64,000 nt of DNA from the NCBI RefSeq assembly GCF_900142715.1, contig NZ_FRBX01000006.1:124001-188000 (forward strand), in the 5' to 3' direction. Below are positions 42,906-52,246 of the stretch, in pieces. Made by a program: the position numbers and the translations under genes. Source of the DNA: Flavobacterium pectinovorum (GTDB taxonomy: Bacteria; Bacteroidota; Bacteroidia; Flavobacteriales; Flavobacteriaceae). Position 1 is the stretch's first letter. Every line of letters begins with the position of its first letter. The notes under the pieces are model-generated. The model was not told where the DNA came from. It searched no databases and worked only from the letters and a program-made list of their open reading frames with translations.

Positions 42906-43571
42906 ATGGCACAATCTGCACTATTGAATGCTTCCATCTTAAAGAAAGTGGCTATGGCTCTTTCGGGAATATTCTTAATCACGTTTTTAGCGCTGCATGT
43001 TACCTTAAATTTCATTTCTATTCTTAGTGAAGATGTTTTTAACGAAGCTTCTCATTTTATGGGTTACAATCCGCTAATTCAATATGTAATGCAACCTGTT
43101 TTGGCATTCGGAGTAATTTTCCATTTTGTTATGGGATTTGTACTTACTGCTCAAAATAGAGCTGCTAGACCAATTGCTTACGCAAATTACAACGGAGCTG
43201 CAAATGCTTCATGGAGTTCTAGAAATATGATTATTTCCGGATTGGTTATTTTAGCTTTCTTAGGATTGCACTTTTATGATTTTTGGTTTCCTGAAGTTGC
43301 TTATAAATATGTAAACGGAACGGCACCTGATGCTACAAGATATTATGGGGAGTTAGTTCATAAATTTCACGATCCAATTCGCACAGGATTGTATTGTATT
43401 TCTTTTGTGTTATTAGGTTTTCACCTTTGGCATGGATTTGCATCTTCTCTTCAATCAGTGGGAATGCACAACAAATACTCAAGATTTTTAGCAAAAGTAG
43501 GTTACTGGTTCGCTGTTGTAGTACCGGCTGCTTTCGTAATTATCGCATTATTTCATCATTTCAATAATTAA
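42906..43571 (+). CDS. sdhC: Succinate dehydrogenase cytochrome b subunit
   Basis: The 221-residue inner-membrane subunit carries heme b and the quinone site. Five membrane helices are apparent. Candidate heme-ligand histidines lie in LALHVTLNF (about 25), VIFHFVMGF (about 76), GLHFYDFW (about 118), HKFHDPIRTG (about 156) and GFHLWHGFASSLQ (about 178). A fused five-helix subunit without SdhD, as here, is typical of the type-B enzymes of Bacteroidota and Bacillus. First gene of sdhCAB, 11 bp before sdhA. Confidence 0.93.
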   Translation: MAQSALLNASILKKVAMALSGIFLITFLALHVTLNFISILSEDVFNEASHFMGYNPLIQYVMQPVLAFGVIFHFVMGFVLTAQNRAARPIAYANYNGAANASWSSRNMIISGLVILAFLGLHFYDFWFPEVAYKYVNGTAPDATRYYGELVHKFHDPIRTGLYCISFVLLGFHLWHGFASSLQSVGMHNKYSRFLAKVGYWFAVVVPAAFVIIALFHHFNN

Positions 43572-43582
43572 TATAAATTATA

Positions 43583-45583
43583 ATGGCATTAGATTCAAAA
43601 ATTCCACACGGCCCAATATCGGACAAATGGACAGATTATAAAGATCATATTAATTTAGTAAATCCTGCTAACAAACGTAATTTAGATATTATCATTGTTG
43701 GTACAGGTTTGGCTGGAGGTTCGGCTGCGGCTACTTTGGCTGAGCAGGGATATAACGTAAAAGCTTTCTGCTTTCAGGATTCACCAAGACGTGCGCACTC
43801 TATTGCAGCACAAGGGGGAATCAATGCAGCAAAAAATTATAAAGGGGATGGTGACTCTGTTTACAGATTGTTCTACGATACTGTAAAAGGGGGTGACTAC
43901 CGTGCGCGTGAAGCAAATGTTCACCGTTTGGCTGAAGTTTCTGCTAATATTATTGACCAGTGTGTGGCTCAAGGAGTTCCATTGGCTCGTGAATATGGCG
44001 GACTTTTAGATAACCGTTCTTTTGGAGGAACTTTGGTTTCCCGTACTTTTTATGCACAAGGACAAACCGGACAACAATTATTGTTAGGAGCTTATTCTGC
44101 AATGAACCGTCAGATTGGTCGTGGAAAAATAAAAATGTACAACCGTCACGAAATGCTGGACATAGTAATCGTGAACGGAAAAGCGAGAGGTATTATCGCT
44201 CGTAACTTAATTACAGGAGAAATAGAAAGACATTCTGCTCACGCAGTAGTAGTTGGTTCTGGAGGATACGGAAACGTATTTTTCTTGTCAACAAATGCTA
44301 TGGGAAGTAACGCAACAGCAGCTTGGAAAATTCATAAAAAAGGAGCGTTTTTCGCAAATCCTTGTTACACACAAATTCACCCAACATGTATTCCGGTTTC
44401 GGGAGATCACCAGTCAAAATTGACTTTGATGTCTGAATCGTTACGTAATGACGGTCGTATTTGGGTTCCTGCAAAACTAGAAGATGCAAAAGCTATCCGT
44501 GAAGGAAAGAAAAAAGCAACTGATTTATCTGAAGCTGAAAGAGATTATTTCTTAGAAAGAAGATATCCTGCTTTTGGTAACTTAGTACCTCGTGATGTGG
44601 CATCTCGTGCTGCAAAAGAAAGATGTGATGCCGGTTTTGGAGTTAACAAAACAGGAGAAGCTGTTTACTTAGACTTCGCTGCGGCGATCAAACGTTACGG
44701 AACTGAAGAAGCTTTTGTAAAAGGTTTAGATGCTAATGATGCTACATTGGTAACTAAATTAGGAGCTGAAATCGTAAAAAGTAAATACGGAAACTTGTTC
44801 CAGATGTATTACAAAATCGTTGACGAAGATCCTTATACAACGCCAATGATGATTTACCCTGCGGTTCACTACACAATGGGTGGAACTTGGGTTGATTATA
44901 ACTTAATGACTACAATTCCGGGATGTTTCTCAATTGGAGAATCTAACTTCTCTGATCACGGAGCAAACAGACTTGGAGCCTCTGCTTTGATGCAAGGTTT
45001 AGCTGATGGATATTTTGTTCTTCCTTATACTATTGGAGATTATTTAGCTCCGGATATTAAAATGGGAGAAATTTCTACAGATTTACCAGAATTCGTAGCA
45101 GCAGAAAAAGAAGTAAAAGATCAAATCGACAGATTTATCAATAATAAAGGAACTCATTCTGTAGATTATTTCCACAAGAAATTAGGAAAAATCATGTGGG
45201 ATAAAGTAGGTATGGCTCGTAATGCTAAAGGTTTAGCCGAAGCTATCGAAGAAATTGCCGCTTTACGTGAAGAGTTTTATAAAGATGTAAAAGTTCCTGG
45301 AAGCGCTAACGAATTTAATCAGGAATTAGAGAAAGCAACACGTGTTGCCGATTTCTTAGAGTTAGGAGAATTGTTCGCAAAAGATGCATTGCACCGTAAT
45401 GAATCTTGTGGAGGTCACTTCCGTGAAGAATACCAAACAGAAGAAGGAGAAGCACTTCGTGATGACGAAAACTTTGCATACGTTGCAGCCTGGGAATACA
45501 AAGGAAAACCAAGCGATGCCGTATTACACAAAGAACCTCTGGTTTACGAAAATATTAAATTAGTACAGCGTAGTTATAAATAG
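43583..45583 (+). CDS. sdhA: Succinate dehydrogenase / fumarate reductase flavoprotein
   Basis: The 666-residue subunit oxidises succinate to fumarate with covalently bound FAD. Visible marks are the dinucleotide fold VGTGLAGGSAAATLAEQG (about 40), the FAD-histidine motif RAHSIAAQGGIN (about 73), the substrate loop HPTCIPVSG (about 263), GNLVPRDVASRAAKE and HYTMGGTWVDY (about 430), GESNFSDHGANRLGASAL (about 453), and the C-terminal NESCGGHFREEYQT. Length and motifs fit the B-type (Bacteroidota) enzyme. Confidence 0.96.
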   Translation: MALDSKIPHGPISDKWTDYKDHINLVNPANKRNLDIIIVGTGLAGGSAAATLAEQGYNVKAFCFQDSPRRAHSIAAQGGINAAKNYKGDGDSVYRLFYDTVKGGDYRAREANVHRLAEVSANIIDQCVAQGVPLAREYGGLLDNRSFGGTLVSRTFYAQGQTGQQLLLGAYSAMNRQIGRGKIKMYNRHEMLDIVIVNGKARGIIARNLITGEIERHSAHAVVVGSGGYGNVFFLSTNAMGSNATAAWKIHKKGAFFANPCYTQIHPTCIPVSGDHQSKLTLMSESLRNDGRIWVPAKLEDAKAIREGKKKATDLSEAERDYFLERRYPAFGNLVPRDVASRAAKERCDAGFGVNKTGEAVYLDFAAAIKRYGTEEAFVKGLDANDATLVTKLGAEIVKSKYGNLFQMYYKIVDEDPYTTPMMIYPAVHYTMGGTWVDYNLMTTIPGCFSIGESNFSDHGANRLGASALMQGLADGYFVLPYTIGDYLAPDIKMGEISTDLPEFVAAEKEVKDQIDRFINNKGTHSVDYFHKKLGKIMWDKVGMARNAKGLAEAIEEIAALREEFYKDVKVPGSANEFNQELEKATRVADFLELGELFAKDALHRNESCGGHFREEYQTEEGEALRDDENFAYVAAWEYKGKPSDAVLHKEPLVYENIKLVQRSYK

Positions 45584-45635
45584 TATTCTGAAAAAGTCTA
45601 AATACTTATTTCTTAATACTTAATACTTATAGAAA

Positions 45636-46382
45636 ATGAAACTTACATTAAAAATATGGCGTCAGAAAAACGCCCAGGATAAAGGAGGAATCGTTGAATA
45701 TCCAATCGACGGAATCGAACCAGATATGTCTTTCCTTGAAATGCTTGACGTTCTTAACGAACAATTAATCAACAAAGGAGAAGAGCCAGTAGCATTTGAC
45801 CACGATTGTCGTGAAGGAATTTGCGGAATGTGTTCTTTATTCATCAATGGAGAAGCACACGGACCAGACAGAGGAGTTACAACTTGTCAATTGCACATGC
45901 GTATGTTTAAAGATGGCGACACGATTTTTATCGAGCCATTTAGAGCAAAAGCTTTTCCGGTAATTAAAGATTTAGTTGTTGACAGAAGTTCTTTCGACAG
46001 AATTCAGCACGCTGGTGGATTTATCTCGGTAAACACTTCAGGAAATACAATCGATGCAAATACAATTCCGATTAACAAACATGATGCAGATAAATCATTT
46101 GATGCTGCTGCTTGTATTGGTTGTGGAGCTTGTGTTGCAACTTGTAAAAACTCATCGGCAATGTTGTTTGTTGCTGCAAAAGTATCTCAATATGCTTTAT
46201 TACCACAAGGTAAAATTGAAGCTGTTGATCGTGTATTAAACATGGTACACCAAATGGATCACGAAGGTTTTGGTAACTGTACCAACACCGGAGCTTGCGA
46301 AGTAGAATGTCCGAAAGGAATTTCTCTTGAAAATATCGCACGTATGAACCGTGAATATTTATCTGCAAGCTTAAAAGGATAA
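45636..46382 (+). CDS. sdhB: Succinate dehydrogenase iron-sulfur subunit
   Basis: The 248-residue subunit relays electrons from FAD to quinone through three clusters. All Cys motifs are present: HDCREGICGMCSLFING and TTCQLH for [2Fe-2S] (about 60-90), ACIGCGACVATCKN (about 155), and GNCTNTGACEVECPKG (about 215) for the [4Fe-4S] and [3Fe-4S] centres. It follows sdhA by 52 bp and ends at a clear terminator, closing the operon. Confidence 0.96.
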   Translation: MKLTLKIWRQKNAQDKGGIVEYPIDGIEPDMSFLEMLDVLNEQLINKGEEPVAFDHDCREGICGMCSLFINGEAHGPDRGVTTCQLHMRMFKDGDTIFIEPFRAKAFPVIKDLVVDRSSFDRIQHAGGFISVNTSGNTIDANTIPINKHDADKSFDAAACIGCGACVATCKNSSAMLFVAAKVSQYALLPQGKIEAVDRVLNMVHQMDHEGFGNCTNTGACEVECPKGISLENIARMNREYLSASLKG

Positions 46383-46407
46383 TTTTAAGAAATAGTTTTT
46401 AAATAAT

Positions 46408-46442
46408 AAAAAACGCATTCATTAAGTTGAATGCGTTTTTTT
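46408..46442. terminator. Bidirectional terminator
   Basis: Stem AAAAACGCATTC / GAATGCGTTTTT with flanking A- and T-runs, between convergent sdhB and the GH20 gene. Confidence 0.9.
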
Positions 46443-46448
46443 ATACTC

Positions 46449-48752
46449 TTATTCATAATACAATTGCGAAGCACTAATTTCCTGTTTTTCTTTTCCTTCC
46501 TGCTGCATAAAACAGCTTAAAGTAGTTCCTCCAATTTGATCAAAATAGCTGATATTAATTTTGTGAAACCCTTTTTCGAGTTTCACTGCTCCGTAAGCTT
46601 CATTCAACCAATGAATGCCATCATTATTGACAACTAATTCATTGTCGACAAAAAGCTTCGATCCGTCATCTGAAAGCGTTGAAATTGTATAATTTGCCGT
46701 TTCCGGAATATAGATATATCCGTCGAATTTTAAGCCGATATAACGCTCTGTTTTTGACTTCCATTTTTCGCTGCTTATTGCGCCTTCAAAAATGCCTGAA
46801 TTAACAGGTTTTGCCAATTCTAAATCCTGAACCTGCTGAAATAAAGTTCCGGTAAAATAATCGTATTTTAAACCCTTCTTCGTTGGTTTTATTTTTAAAG
46901 CCGATTTCAGATCCGGATTTCGAACTACTATTTTATTGATAGAACTTCTTCGTCCACCCGAATTAATCTGAACAATTTTTATAATTCGATATTCTCCTTT
47001 CGGAATATTTATCGTTAAGGGTTTTGTGTAAAGTTCTGCGGTTTCATCCGGATTATAACCGTCGATTGTATAGAAAATCTGTCCATTTTTGATGGTTGGT
47101 TTCAGGTCTAAAACATATTCTGATGCAATTAATGCCGTTTCATTAGCTCCAAAAGGCGTTGGAACTTTATACAATCTTTTTTGCGCATCTAATTTTTCTA
47201 AATGATGCGGAATTCTATCTAAAACAAAATTATTATAGTTTTTGTTTTGAGGTTCAGTCCACGCAATTTCTGATAAAGCAAACATTCTCGGATAAAGCAT
47301 ATAATTTAATTTCGCCGGACTCGTCAAATATTCCGACCAAAGATTAGACTGAACGCCCATAATATATTTTTGTTCCTCAACAGTTAAACTATCAATCGGA
47401 GTTGGATTGTAATTGTATATTTTTTCAACAGTCGTTAATCTTCCAATTGTTAAAGGTTCGTTAGGTGAATATCCTTGATTATAATCCAGATATAAAACCT
47501 GTTCCGGATTCATAATTACGTTGTGTTTTTGTCTTGCGGCGCTAATTCCGCCCGCTTCTCCTCGCCAGGACATTACGGCCGCGTTTGGAGTGAGTCCGCC
47601 TTCGAGCATTTCATCCCAACCCAGAATTTGTCTTCCGTTTGCGTTTAGGAATTTTTCAATTCGTGTGGTTAAATAGCTTTGTAATTCATGTTCGTTTTTC
47701 AAACCTAAATCTTTGATTCGCTTTTGGCAATTCGGACATTCTTTCCATCTTGTTTTTGGACATTCGTCTCCACCGATATGAATATATTTACTCGGAAACA
47801 AAGCCATAACTTCTGTCAAAACATCTTCCAGAAAAATAAAAGTTTCCTCTTTTCCCGCACAGAAAATATCTTCAAAAACACCCCAATATTCTACAACTTT
47901 ATAATTTCTGTCTGGAAAACATGATAAATTTGGATAAGCCGTTACAGCGGCAGTTGCATGACCGGGCATTTCGATTTCCGGAATAATGTTTACATAATGT
48001 TCTTCGGCAAACTTTACAACGTCCTTAATTTCTTCCTGAGTATAAAATCCTCCGTACGGATTTCCGTCAAAAAAATAGGGTGATCTTTCAAATTTATTTC
48101 CAACTAAAGTCTGTGCTCTTTTAGATCCGACTTCGGTTAATTTTGGATACTTTTTGATCTCAATTCGCCAGCCCTGATCGTCGGTTAAATGCCAATGAAA
48201 GTTATTTAGTTTATAACTGGACATTTGTGCAATAAAATCTTTTATAACATCAGTAGTAAAAAAATGACGGCAAACATCAAGATGAAGCCCGCGGTAGCTG
48301 TATCTCGGCTCGTCTTCGATAGTAATGCAAGGCAATTTTATTTCCTGATTTTTAAATTTGTTGGGCAAAAGCTGCATTAAACTCTGAACAGCATAAAATA
48401 ATCCTTCTTCACTTCCGGTAACGATGATCTTTTTAGCCGAAATATTGATTTTATAAGCCTCTTTTTTTAAAGATGAAGACGGATTTTGAGTAATAAACAA
48501 AACGTCAATATTGCTCTTTTTCGAGGACACATTTTTGTTGATGGCCGATTCAAAAATCTGTGCTGTTTTTAATTCTTTCGCACTAAACTTATTCTTTTCA
48601 AAAACAACTTTTATTTGTCCGTTTAAAAAAATACTATCTCCGGTTGCTTTATAGAAATTTGGAGCAGGAATTATCGAATTGTTATTAGAAGCAATTTGAG
48701 CATTTCCGAACGAATAACAGAATATCAAAAAGAGAAATATACTTTTTTGCAT
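46449..48752 (-). CDS. Beta-N-acetylhexosaminidase (GH20) with PA14 domain
   Basis: The 767-residue exported enzyme (signal MQKSIFLFLIFCYSFGNAQ) releases terminal GlcNAc/GalNAc. Domains in order: GH20b N-domain (about 25-145); TIM barrel (about 150-500) with YRGLHLDVCRHFFT, NFHWHLTDDQGWRIEIK and the catalytic Asp-Glu pair in IHIGGDECPKTRW (about 328); a chitobiase-type C-domain (about 530-610, FYTIDGYNPDE); and a PA14 carbohydrate-binding domain (about 630-755, NYTISTLSDDGSKLFVD). It is divergent from the DeoR gene across a shared operator region. Confidence 0.93.
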   Translation of the reverse strand: MQKSIFLFLIFCYSFGNAQIASNNNSIIPAPNFYKATGDSIFLNGQIKVVFEKNKFSAKELKTAQIFESAINKNVSSKKSNIDVLFITQNPSSSLKKEAYKINISAKKIIVTGSEEGLFYAVQSLMQLLPNKFKNQEIKLPCITIEDEPRYSYRGLHLDVCRHFFTTDVIKDFIAQMSSYKLNNFHWHLTDDQGWRIEIKKYPKLTEVGSKRAQTLVGNKFERSPYFFDGNPYGGFYTQEEIKDVVKFAEEHYVNIIPEIEMPGHATAAVTAYPNLSCFPDRNYKVVEYWGVFEDIFCAGKEETFIFLEDVLTEVMALFPSKYIHIGGDECPKTRWKECPNCQKRIKDLGLKNEHELQSYLTTRIEKFLNANGRQILGWDEMLEGGLTPNAAVMSWRGEAGGISAARQKHNVIMNPEQVLYLDYNQGYSPNEPLTIGRLTTVEKIYNYNPTPIDSLTVEEQKYIMGVQSNLWSEYLTSPAKLNYMLYPRMFALSEIAWTEPQNKNYNNFVLDRIPHHLEKLDAQKRLYKVPTPFGANETALIASEYVLDLKPTIKNGQIFYTIDGYNPDETAELYTKPLTINIPKGEYRIIKIVQINSGGRRSSINKIVVRNPDLKSALKIKPTKKGLKYDYFTGTLFQQVQDLELAKPVNSGIFEGAISSEKWKSKTERYIGLKFDGYIYIPETANYTISTLSDDGSKLFVDNELVVNNDGIHWLNEAYGAVKLEKGFHKINISYFDQIGGTTLSCFMQQEGKEKQEISASQLYYE

Positions 48753-48775
48753 GGTTGCTTTTTTGGTTTGTTAAA

Positions 48776-48783
48776 CAAATTTA
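48776..48783 (-). promoter_or_regulatory. -7 box of the GH20 gene
   Basis: On the minus strand this reads TAAATTTG (TAnnTTTG), 23 bases before the ATG at 48752. The operator-like palindrome begins 17 bp upstream of it, where the -33 element would lie. Confidence 0.6.
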
Positions 48784-48800
48784 GGTTTTGTCACATAAAG

Positions 48801-48817
48801 TTGCATTTTTTTTGCAA
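48801..48817. promoter_or_regulatory. TTGCA-T7-TGCAA operator-like palindrome
   Basis: TTGCATTTTTTTTGCAA has 5-bp inverted half-sites. Its inner 15-mer recurs exactly at 60955-60969 and 60975-60989 before susC. It overlaps the expected -33 region of the GH20 promoter and lies 123 bp before the DeoR start, so it is a candidate shared and autoregulatory site. Confidence 0.65.
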
Positions 48818-48913
48818 TACTTAATTTGTTATAAAAGTCTTTAAATTAGGTGTGTTAACTTTTTTATTACGTTGTGTTATAATTTGATTCGCAAGAATAT
48901 TGCATTTATTGTT

Positions 48914-48921
48914 TACATTTG
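48914..48921 (+). promoter_or_regulatory. -7 box TACATTTG of the DeoR gene
   Basis: Matches TAnnTTTG, 18 bases before the ATG at 48940. It rules out the in-frame TTG at 48919, which overlaps the box. Confidence 0.5.
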
Positions 48922-48939
48922 TTCAAAAAAAGAATTCGC

Positions 48940-49716
48940 ATGAATAACGATAATGAAGTGGTAAATTATAGCAAGGAAGAACGTAAAAATCTTATTTTAA
49001 AAGAGATTAACTTGCATACCCGCGTAAGTTTTGAAACACTTTCGGCTAAATTATTTGTTTCAGAAGATACTGTCAGACGTGATATTAATGAACTTGAATC
49101 AGAATCTTTATTGATTAAGGTAAAAGGCGGTGCGATGACAAAAGCGTACCATCATTCTTCATCCAATCAAACGTATGCAGGCGAATCAAAACAAATTATT
49201 GCACAAAAAACGCTAGGTTTACTTCATGACGGCATGGTTTTATTAATTGGCGGCGGAACTACAATTCGTGAATTCATTCGCTTAATTCCTAATGATTTAA
49301 ATCTTACTATTTTTACTGTTACTGTTTTATCTGCGGTTGAACTTCTGGACAAACCCAATGTGAAAATCATCATGATTGGCGGCAGCATTTCATCTTACAG
49401 TCAAATGTGTGTGAGTGGCGATGTTTATAATCAATTGGCAAATATTAAAGTCGATTTATTAATCTTAGGAACCAATGCTTTGGATATCGAAGGCGGATTC
49501 TCAGATTCTGACTGGGAAACCGTTCAGGTAAAAAAAGCAATGATTCAGGCTTCTGAAAAAACAGCGATTTTGACTATTTCTGAAAAACTCGACACGGTTC
49601 TAAAAATGAAAATTGCCAATTTATCTGAAGTTGATTACGTTGTCACGGAAGTTGATCCTAACGACGCAAAATTACAAGCTTATAAAAAGGCAGTTCCAAG
49701 TTTAGTTTTTATTTAA
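48940..49716 (+). CDS. DeoR-family transcriptional regulator
   Basis: From ATG 48940 the product is 258 residues. The N-terminal winged helix has the DeoR signature VSFETLSAKLFVSEDTVRRD, continuing INELESESLLIKVKGGAM (about 28-65). The C-terminal sensor domain is of the sugar-phosphate-isomerase-like kind: LLIGGGTTIREFIRLIP (about 98), IMIGGSISSYSQMCVSG (about 140), and LLILGTNALDIEGGFSD (about 170). DeoR proteins usually repress sugar-catabolic operons and release on binding a phosphorylated sugar. KDPG or a related metabolite of the adjacent pathway is a reasonable guess. Confidence 0.9.
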   Translation: MNNDNEVVNYSKEERKNLILKEINLHTRVSFETLSAKLFVSEDTVRRDINELESESLLIKVKGGAMTKAYHHSSSNQTYAGESKQIIAQKTLGLLHDGMVLLIGGGTTIREFIRLIPNDLNLTIFTVTVLSAVELLDKPNVKIIMIGGSISSYSQMCVSGDVYNQLANIKVDLLILGTNALDIEGGFSDSDWETVQVKKAMIQASEKTAILTISEKLDTVLKMKIANLSEVDYVVTEVDPNDAKLQAYKKAVPSLVFI

Positions 49717-49763
49717 TATTACTATCCATTGTGAATAACAAGCCAAAATAATATAAAAAGTTT

Positions 49764-49890
49764 GCCACGAATTTCTCGAATTACCGCGAATTATTTTTAT
49801 TGTACAGATTAAAAAATTTGTGTAAATCTGTGAAATTTGCGGTTAGTTTTTTAAGCAGTTTCAAAATAAAAATTAGAGAAATTCGTGGTA
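49764..49890. repeat. CCACGAATT-type nested palindrome
   Basis: Outer arms GCCACGAATTTCTC and GAGAAATTCGTGG, with an inner CCGCGAATT / AAATTTGCGG pair. It lies between the convergent DeoR and dipeptidase genes and may terminate either. Confidence 0.65.
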
Positions 49891-49928
49891 AAAAATAAGT
49901 TTGATATTCCTCGTAGACTGTCTATTAC

Positions 49929-50999
49929 TTAATCCCAGTTTTTCATTAAAAAATTAATCCAGTTCTGGTGAAAGATTTTATTTAAATCTTCATCAGAATA
50001 TCCGTTGTCTTTAAAAATTAAAACCAATTTTTGCAAATCGGCTATCGTATTTAAATCATACGGAGACTGTTCTGTTCCAAAAGCGCCATCCAAATCTGAA
50101 CCTACGCCAATATGATTTGCATTTCCGGCCAGTTGACAAATGTGATCCATGTGTTTGAAAACAGTTTCAAGATCGCACTTCATTCCCAAAGGTGTAGAAA
50201 CGCCTCTTTCCCAATTCGGAACCAACATCCAGGCATCTAAAGCTCCACCAATAACGGCTCCTCTCGAAATCAAAGCTTTGATCATTTCGTCGCTATATTG
50301 ACGGTTGTGATCAACCAGACTTCTGCAATTGTTATGACTTGCCCAAACTGGTCCGTTATAATGGTCTAAAGCCTGCCAGAAAGCATCGTCGCACAAATGT
50401 GTTGCATCCAGAATAATATTCAAACGTTCCATTTCCTTCAATAAATCAAGACCGTTTTGATTCATTTTTCCCGTTGCATCTGTTCCGTTTGCGTAGCGTC
50501 CCGGTCCGTAATGTGCCGGACCAATGGCGCGTAATCCGTAATGGTATGCTTTTTCTAAATACGAAATATCAATAATAGAATCCGCGCCTTCCAAACTCAA
50601 AATATAACCAATAGGTTTTTTATCGTTTGGAGTTCCGTCATTCCATAAATCAATTTGTTTTTGGAGTGATTTTTTATCGGTAATCGCTGTAATTTCTCCA
50701 GCTTCTTCCATTGCTTTATACCACGAAAGTTGGCCTTGCGTTTGCGCCCAGGCTTGTTCAGGAGAATTCCAACCCGGAATAATACTGTCGGGTTTTACAA
50801 ATCTTGCAATTTGCGTGGCGACTACAATTCCGATATTGCCGCGTCGCAAATCCGGAAACGAAACCGTGGCACGTTCGCGATCTGGTTTATCCGTCATTCC
50901 TTTTTCGAGATGGCGCAAGGTGGGAACGTCATTTCTTAAATCTCGATTCCATTCCATCGCATTCATGCTCAGGTCTAAATGGGCGTCTATTATAAACAT
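49929..50999 (-). CDS. Membrane-dipeptidase-family (M19) hydrolase
   Basis: Start ATG 50999 gives MFIIDAHLDLSMNAMEWNRD; an upstream in-frame codon adds seven residues. The 356 residues have the M19 metal sites: IDAHLDLSMNAM (His-x-Asp), the bridging Glu in GYILSLEGADSI (about 144), His in ILDATHLCDDAFW (about 214) and in VWASHNNCRSL (about 236), and IGVGSDLDGAFG (about 310). M19 enzymes cleave dipeptides, often with a D-residue, and related amides. No signal peptide is present, so it is cytosolic. It is last in the operon, 128 bp after the PLP enzyme. Confidence 0.85.
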   Translation of the reverse strand: MFIIDAHLDLSMNAMEWNRDLRNDVPTLRHLEKGMTDKPDRERATVSFPDLRRGNIGIVVATQIARFVKPDSIIPGWNSPEQAWAQTQGQLSWYKAMEEAGEITAITDKKSLQKQIDLWNDGTPNDKKPIGYILSLEGADSIIDISYLEKAYHYGLRAIGPAHYGPGRYANGTDATGKMNQNGLDLLKEMERLNIILDATHLCDDAFWQALDHYNGPVWASHNNCRSLVDHNRQYSDEMIKALISRGAVIGGALDAWMLVPNWERGVSTPLGMKCDLETVFKHMDHICQLAGNANHIGVGSDLDGAFGTEQSPYDLNTIADLQKLVLIFKDNGYSDEDLNKIFHQNWINFLMKNWD

Positions 51000-51127
51000 A
51001 GTATTTTTTTTAAGGCACAAAGGTCCAAAGGCTCAGAGGTTCTCTACAAGTGTTATTATGAGGTCTATTCTCTTTCTTCTTTGCTCTATTTTCTATTCTT
51101 TTTATCTTTATTCTCCTTTTTCTGCTG

Positions 51128-52243
51128 CTAGATATTAATTTTTCTGCTTCGCGCGACAACCAGCCATTGATCGCAAATTTGATGTTCTTTGTTGATGACC
51201 TGAACCGAATCGTAAAGTGCGCAGGTTGGGCAAACATGATACGGCTGGGCATAAACGGTATCGCCAATTTTATATTGATTTTTTCCCCGATTTTCTACAA
51301 TCAAATGTTCTTCTGAATGCGAAATCGGAATTAAATTTTCATCATTTAAAATCACTAATCTTTTATCGATCGGGTTTTCTGATGAAACGGCTTTGTATCC
51401 AATATCAACACAAAGCGTTGTATTTGTTGGTTTTGAAATCACCGTTCCTACAATAACCAAAGCGGGTTTAAATTCCTGTTCGGGTAAATTGGTCTGATAA
51501 TTAGAATCCCAAAAAACAAAAGTTCCCGGACTGGATTCTGCATTTTCCTGAGTGGCATAAAACGGAAATGTATTCGATCCTCCGGCAACGATTTTTAATT
51601 CGTAATCTGTTTTTTGCTGAAGTATTTCAATCTCTTTTTTAATAATTGAAAAGGAGTTTGAAGCTTGAATATTTCGTTCATCAACAGTTCCTTTTATGTG
51701 ACCGTCGTAAATATGAAAACCTTCAAAATGAATGTTTTTTAATGTAATAATTTCAGAAGCTAAATCAATCCATTTATCAGAAATTGAAATTCCCGTTCTG
51801 TTCATTCCCGTATTTAGATCGAGAAAAATATTTAGAATCAGGTTATTTTTTTCAGCAATTTGATTTAAGGCTTTCGCCGATTCTAAATTGTCGACAATAG
51901 TCGAAAATTGAATATTTGGATATTTTTGAAGTAACGAAACCCATCTTTCTTTTTTTGCACCAACAGGCTGATAGGCGAGAAGCACGTCCGGAATTTCATG
52001 TATGGCAGAAAGTTCGGCTTCGGCAATCGTGGCGCATTTTACTTTTTTGATGTTGTAAATTTTAAACAACTCCAGAATTTCGCCTATTTTATGTGTTTTG
52101 ATGTGAGGCCTTAATTTTTGAGTGTCGCCGTTTACTGCCCCAATTAGGCGTTCGAGATTAAACCGGATACGATCTTCGTAAACGGCCAAAAATGGAGTGT
52201 CGGGACGAGTTTCGGAATTAATTTTCCACCAATTTTTTTGCAT
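51128..52243 (-). CDS. Fold-type III PLP enzyme, D-serine-dehydratase/D-threonine-aldolase family
   Basis: At 371 residues it matches the metal-dependent alanine-racemase-fold family. The PLP lysine is in LRPHIKTHKIGE (about residue 48). FLDLNTGMNRTGI (about 140) and IVAGGSNTFPFYA (about 220) shape the phosphate site. The C-terminal metal motif is PYHVCPTCALYD (about 340). His-x-Cys as ligands is known from the zinc D-serine dehydratases, whereas D-threonine aldolase uses His-x-Asp. That favours beta-elimination of a 3-hydroxy-D-amino acid over aldol cleavage. It starts 3 bp after the KDPG aldolase gene. Confidence 0.85.
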   Translation of the reverse strand: MQKNWWKINSETRPDTPFLAVYEDRIRFNLERLIGAVNGDTQKLRPHIKTHKIGEILELFKIYNIKKVKCATIAEAELSAIHEIPDVLLAYQPVGAKKERWVSLLQKYPNIQFSTIVDNLESAKALNQIAEKNNLILNIFLDLNTGMNRTGISISDKWIDLASEIITLKNIHFEGFHIYDGHIKGTVDERNIQASNSFSIIKKEIEILQQKTDYELKIVAGGSNTFPFYATQENAESSPGTFVFWDSNYQTNLPEQEFKPALVIVGTVISKPTNTTLCVDIGYKAVSSENPIDKRLVILNDENLIPISHSEEHLIVENRGKNQYKIGDTVYAQPYHVCPTCALYDSVQVINKEHQICDQWLVVARSRKINI

Positions 52244-52246
52244 AAT

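Noticed and set aside
50730..51138. Three overlapping plus-strand frames up to 107 residues
   Set aside because: Antisense to the conserved N-terminus of the M19 dipeptidase; basic, low-complexity products.
51010..51267. 85-residue minus-strand frame between the PLP enzyme and the dipeptidase
   Set aside because: It overlaps the 3' end of the PLP gene in another frame and crosses a dispersed repeat; no family or start signal.
51128..52243. Plain annotation as D-threonine aldolase
   Set aside because: The metal motif is His-x-Cys and the neighbours are KDG-pathway genes, so an eliminating activity is at least as likely.
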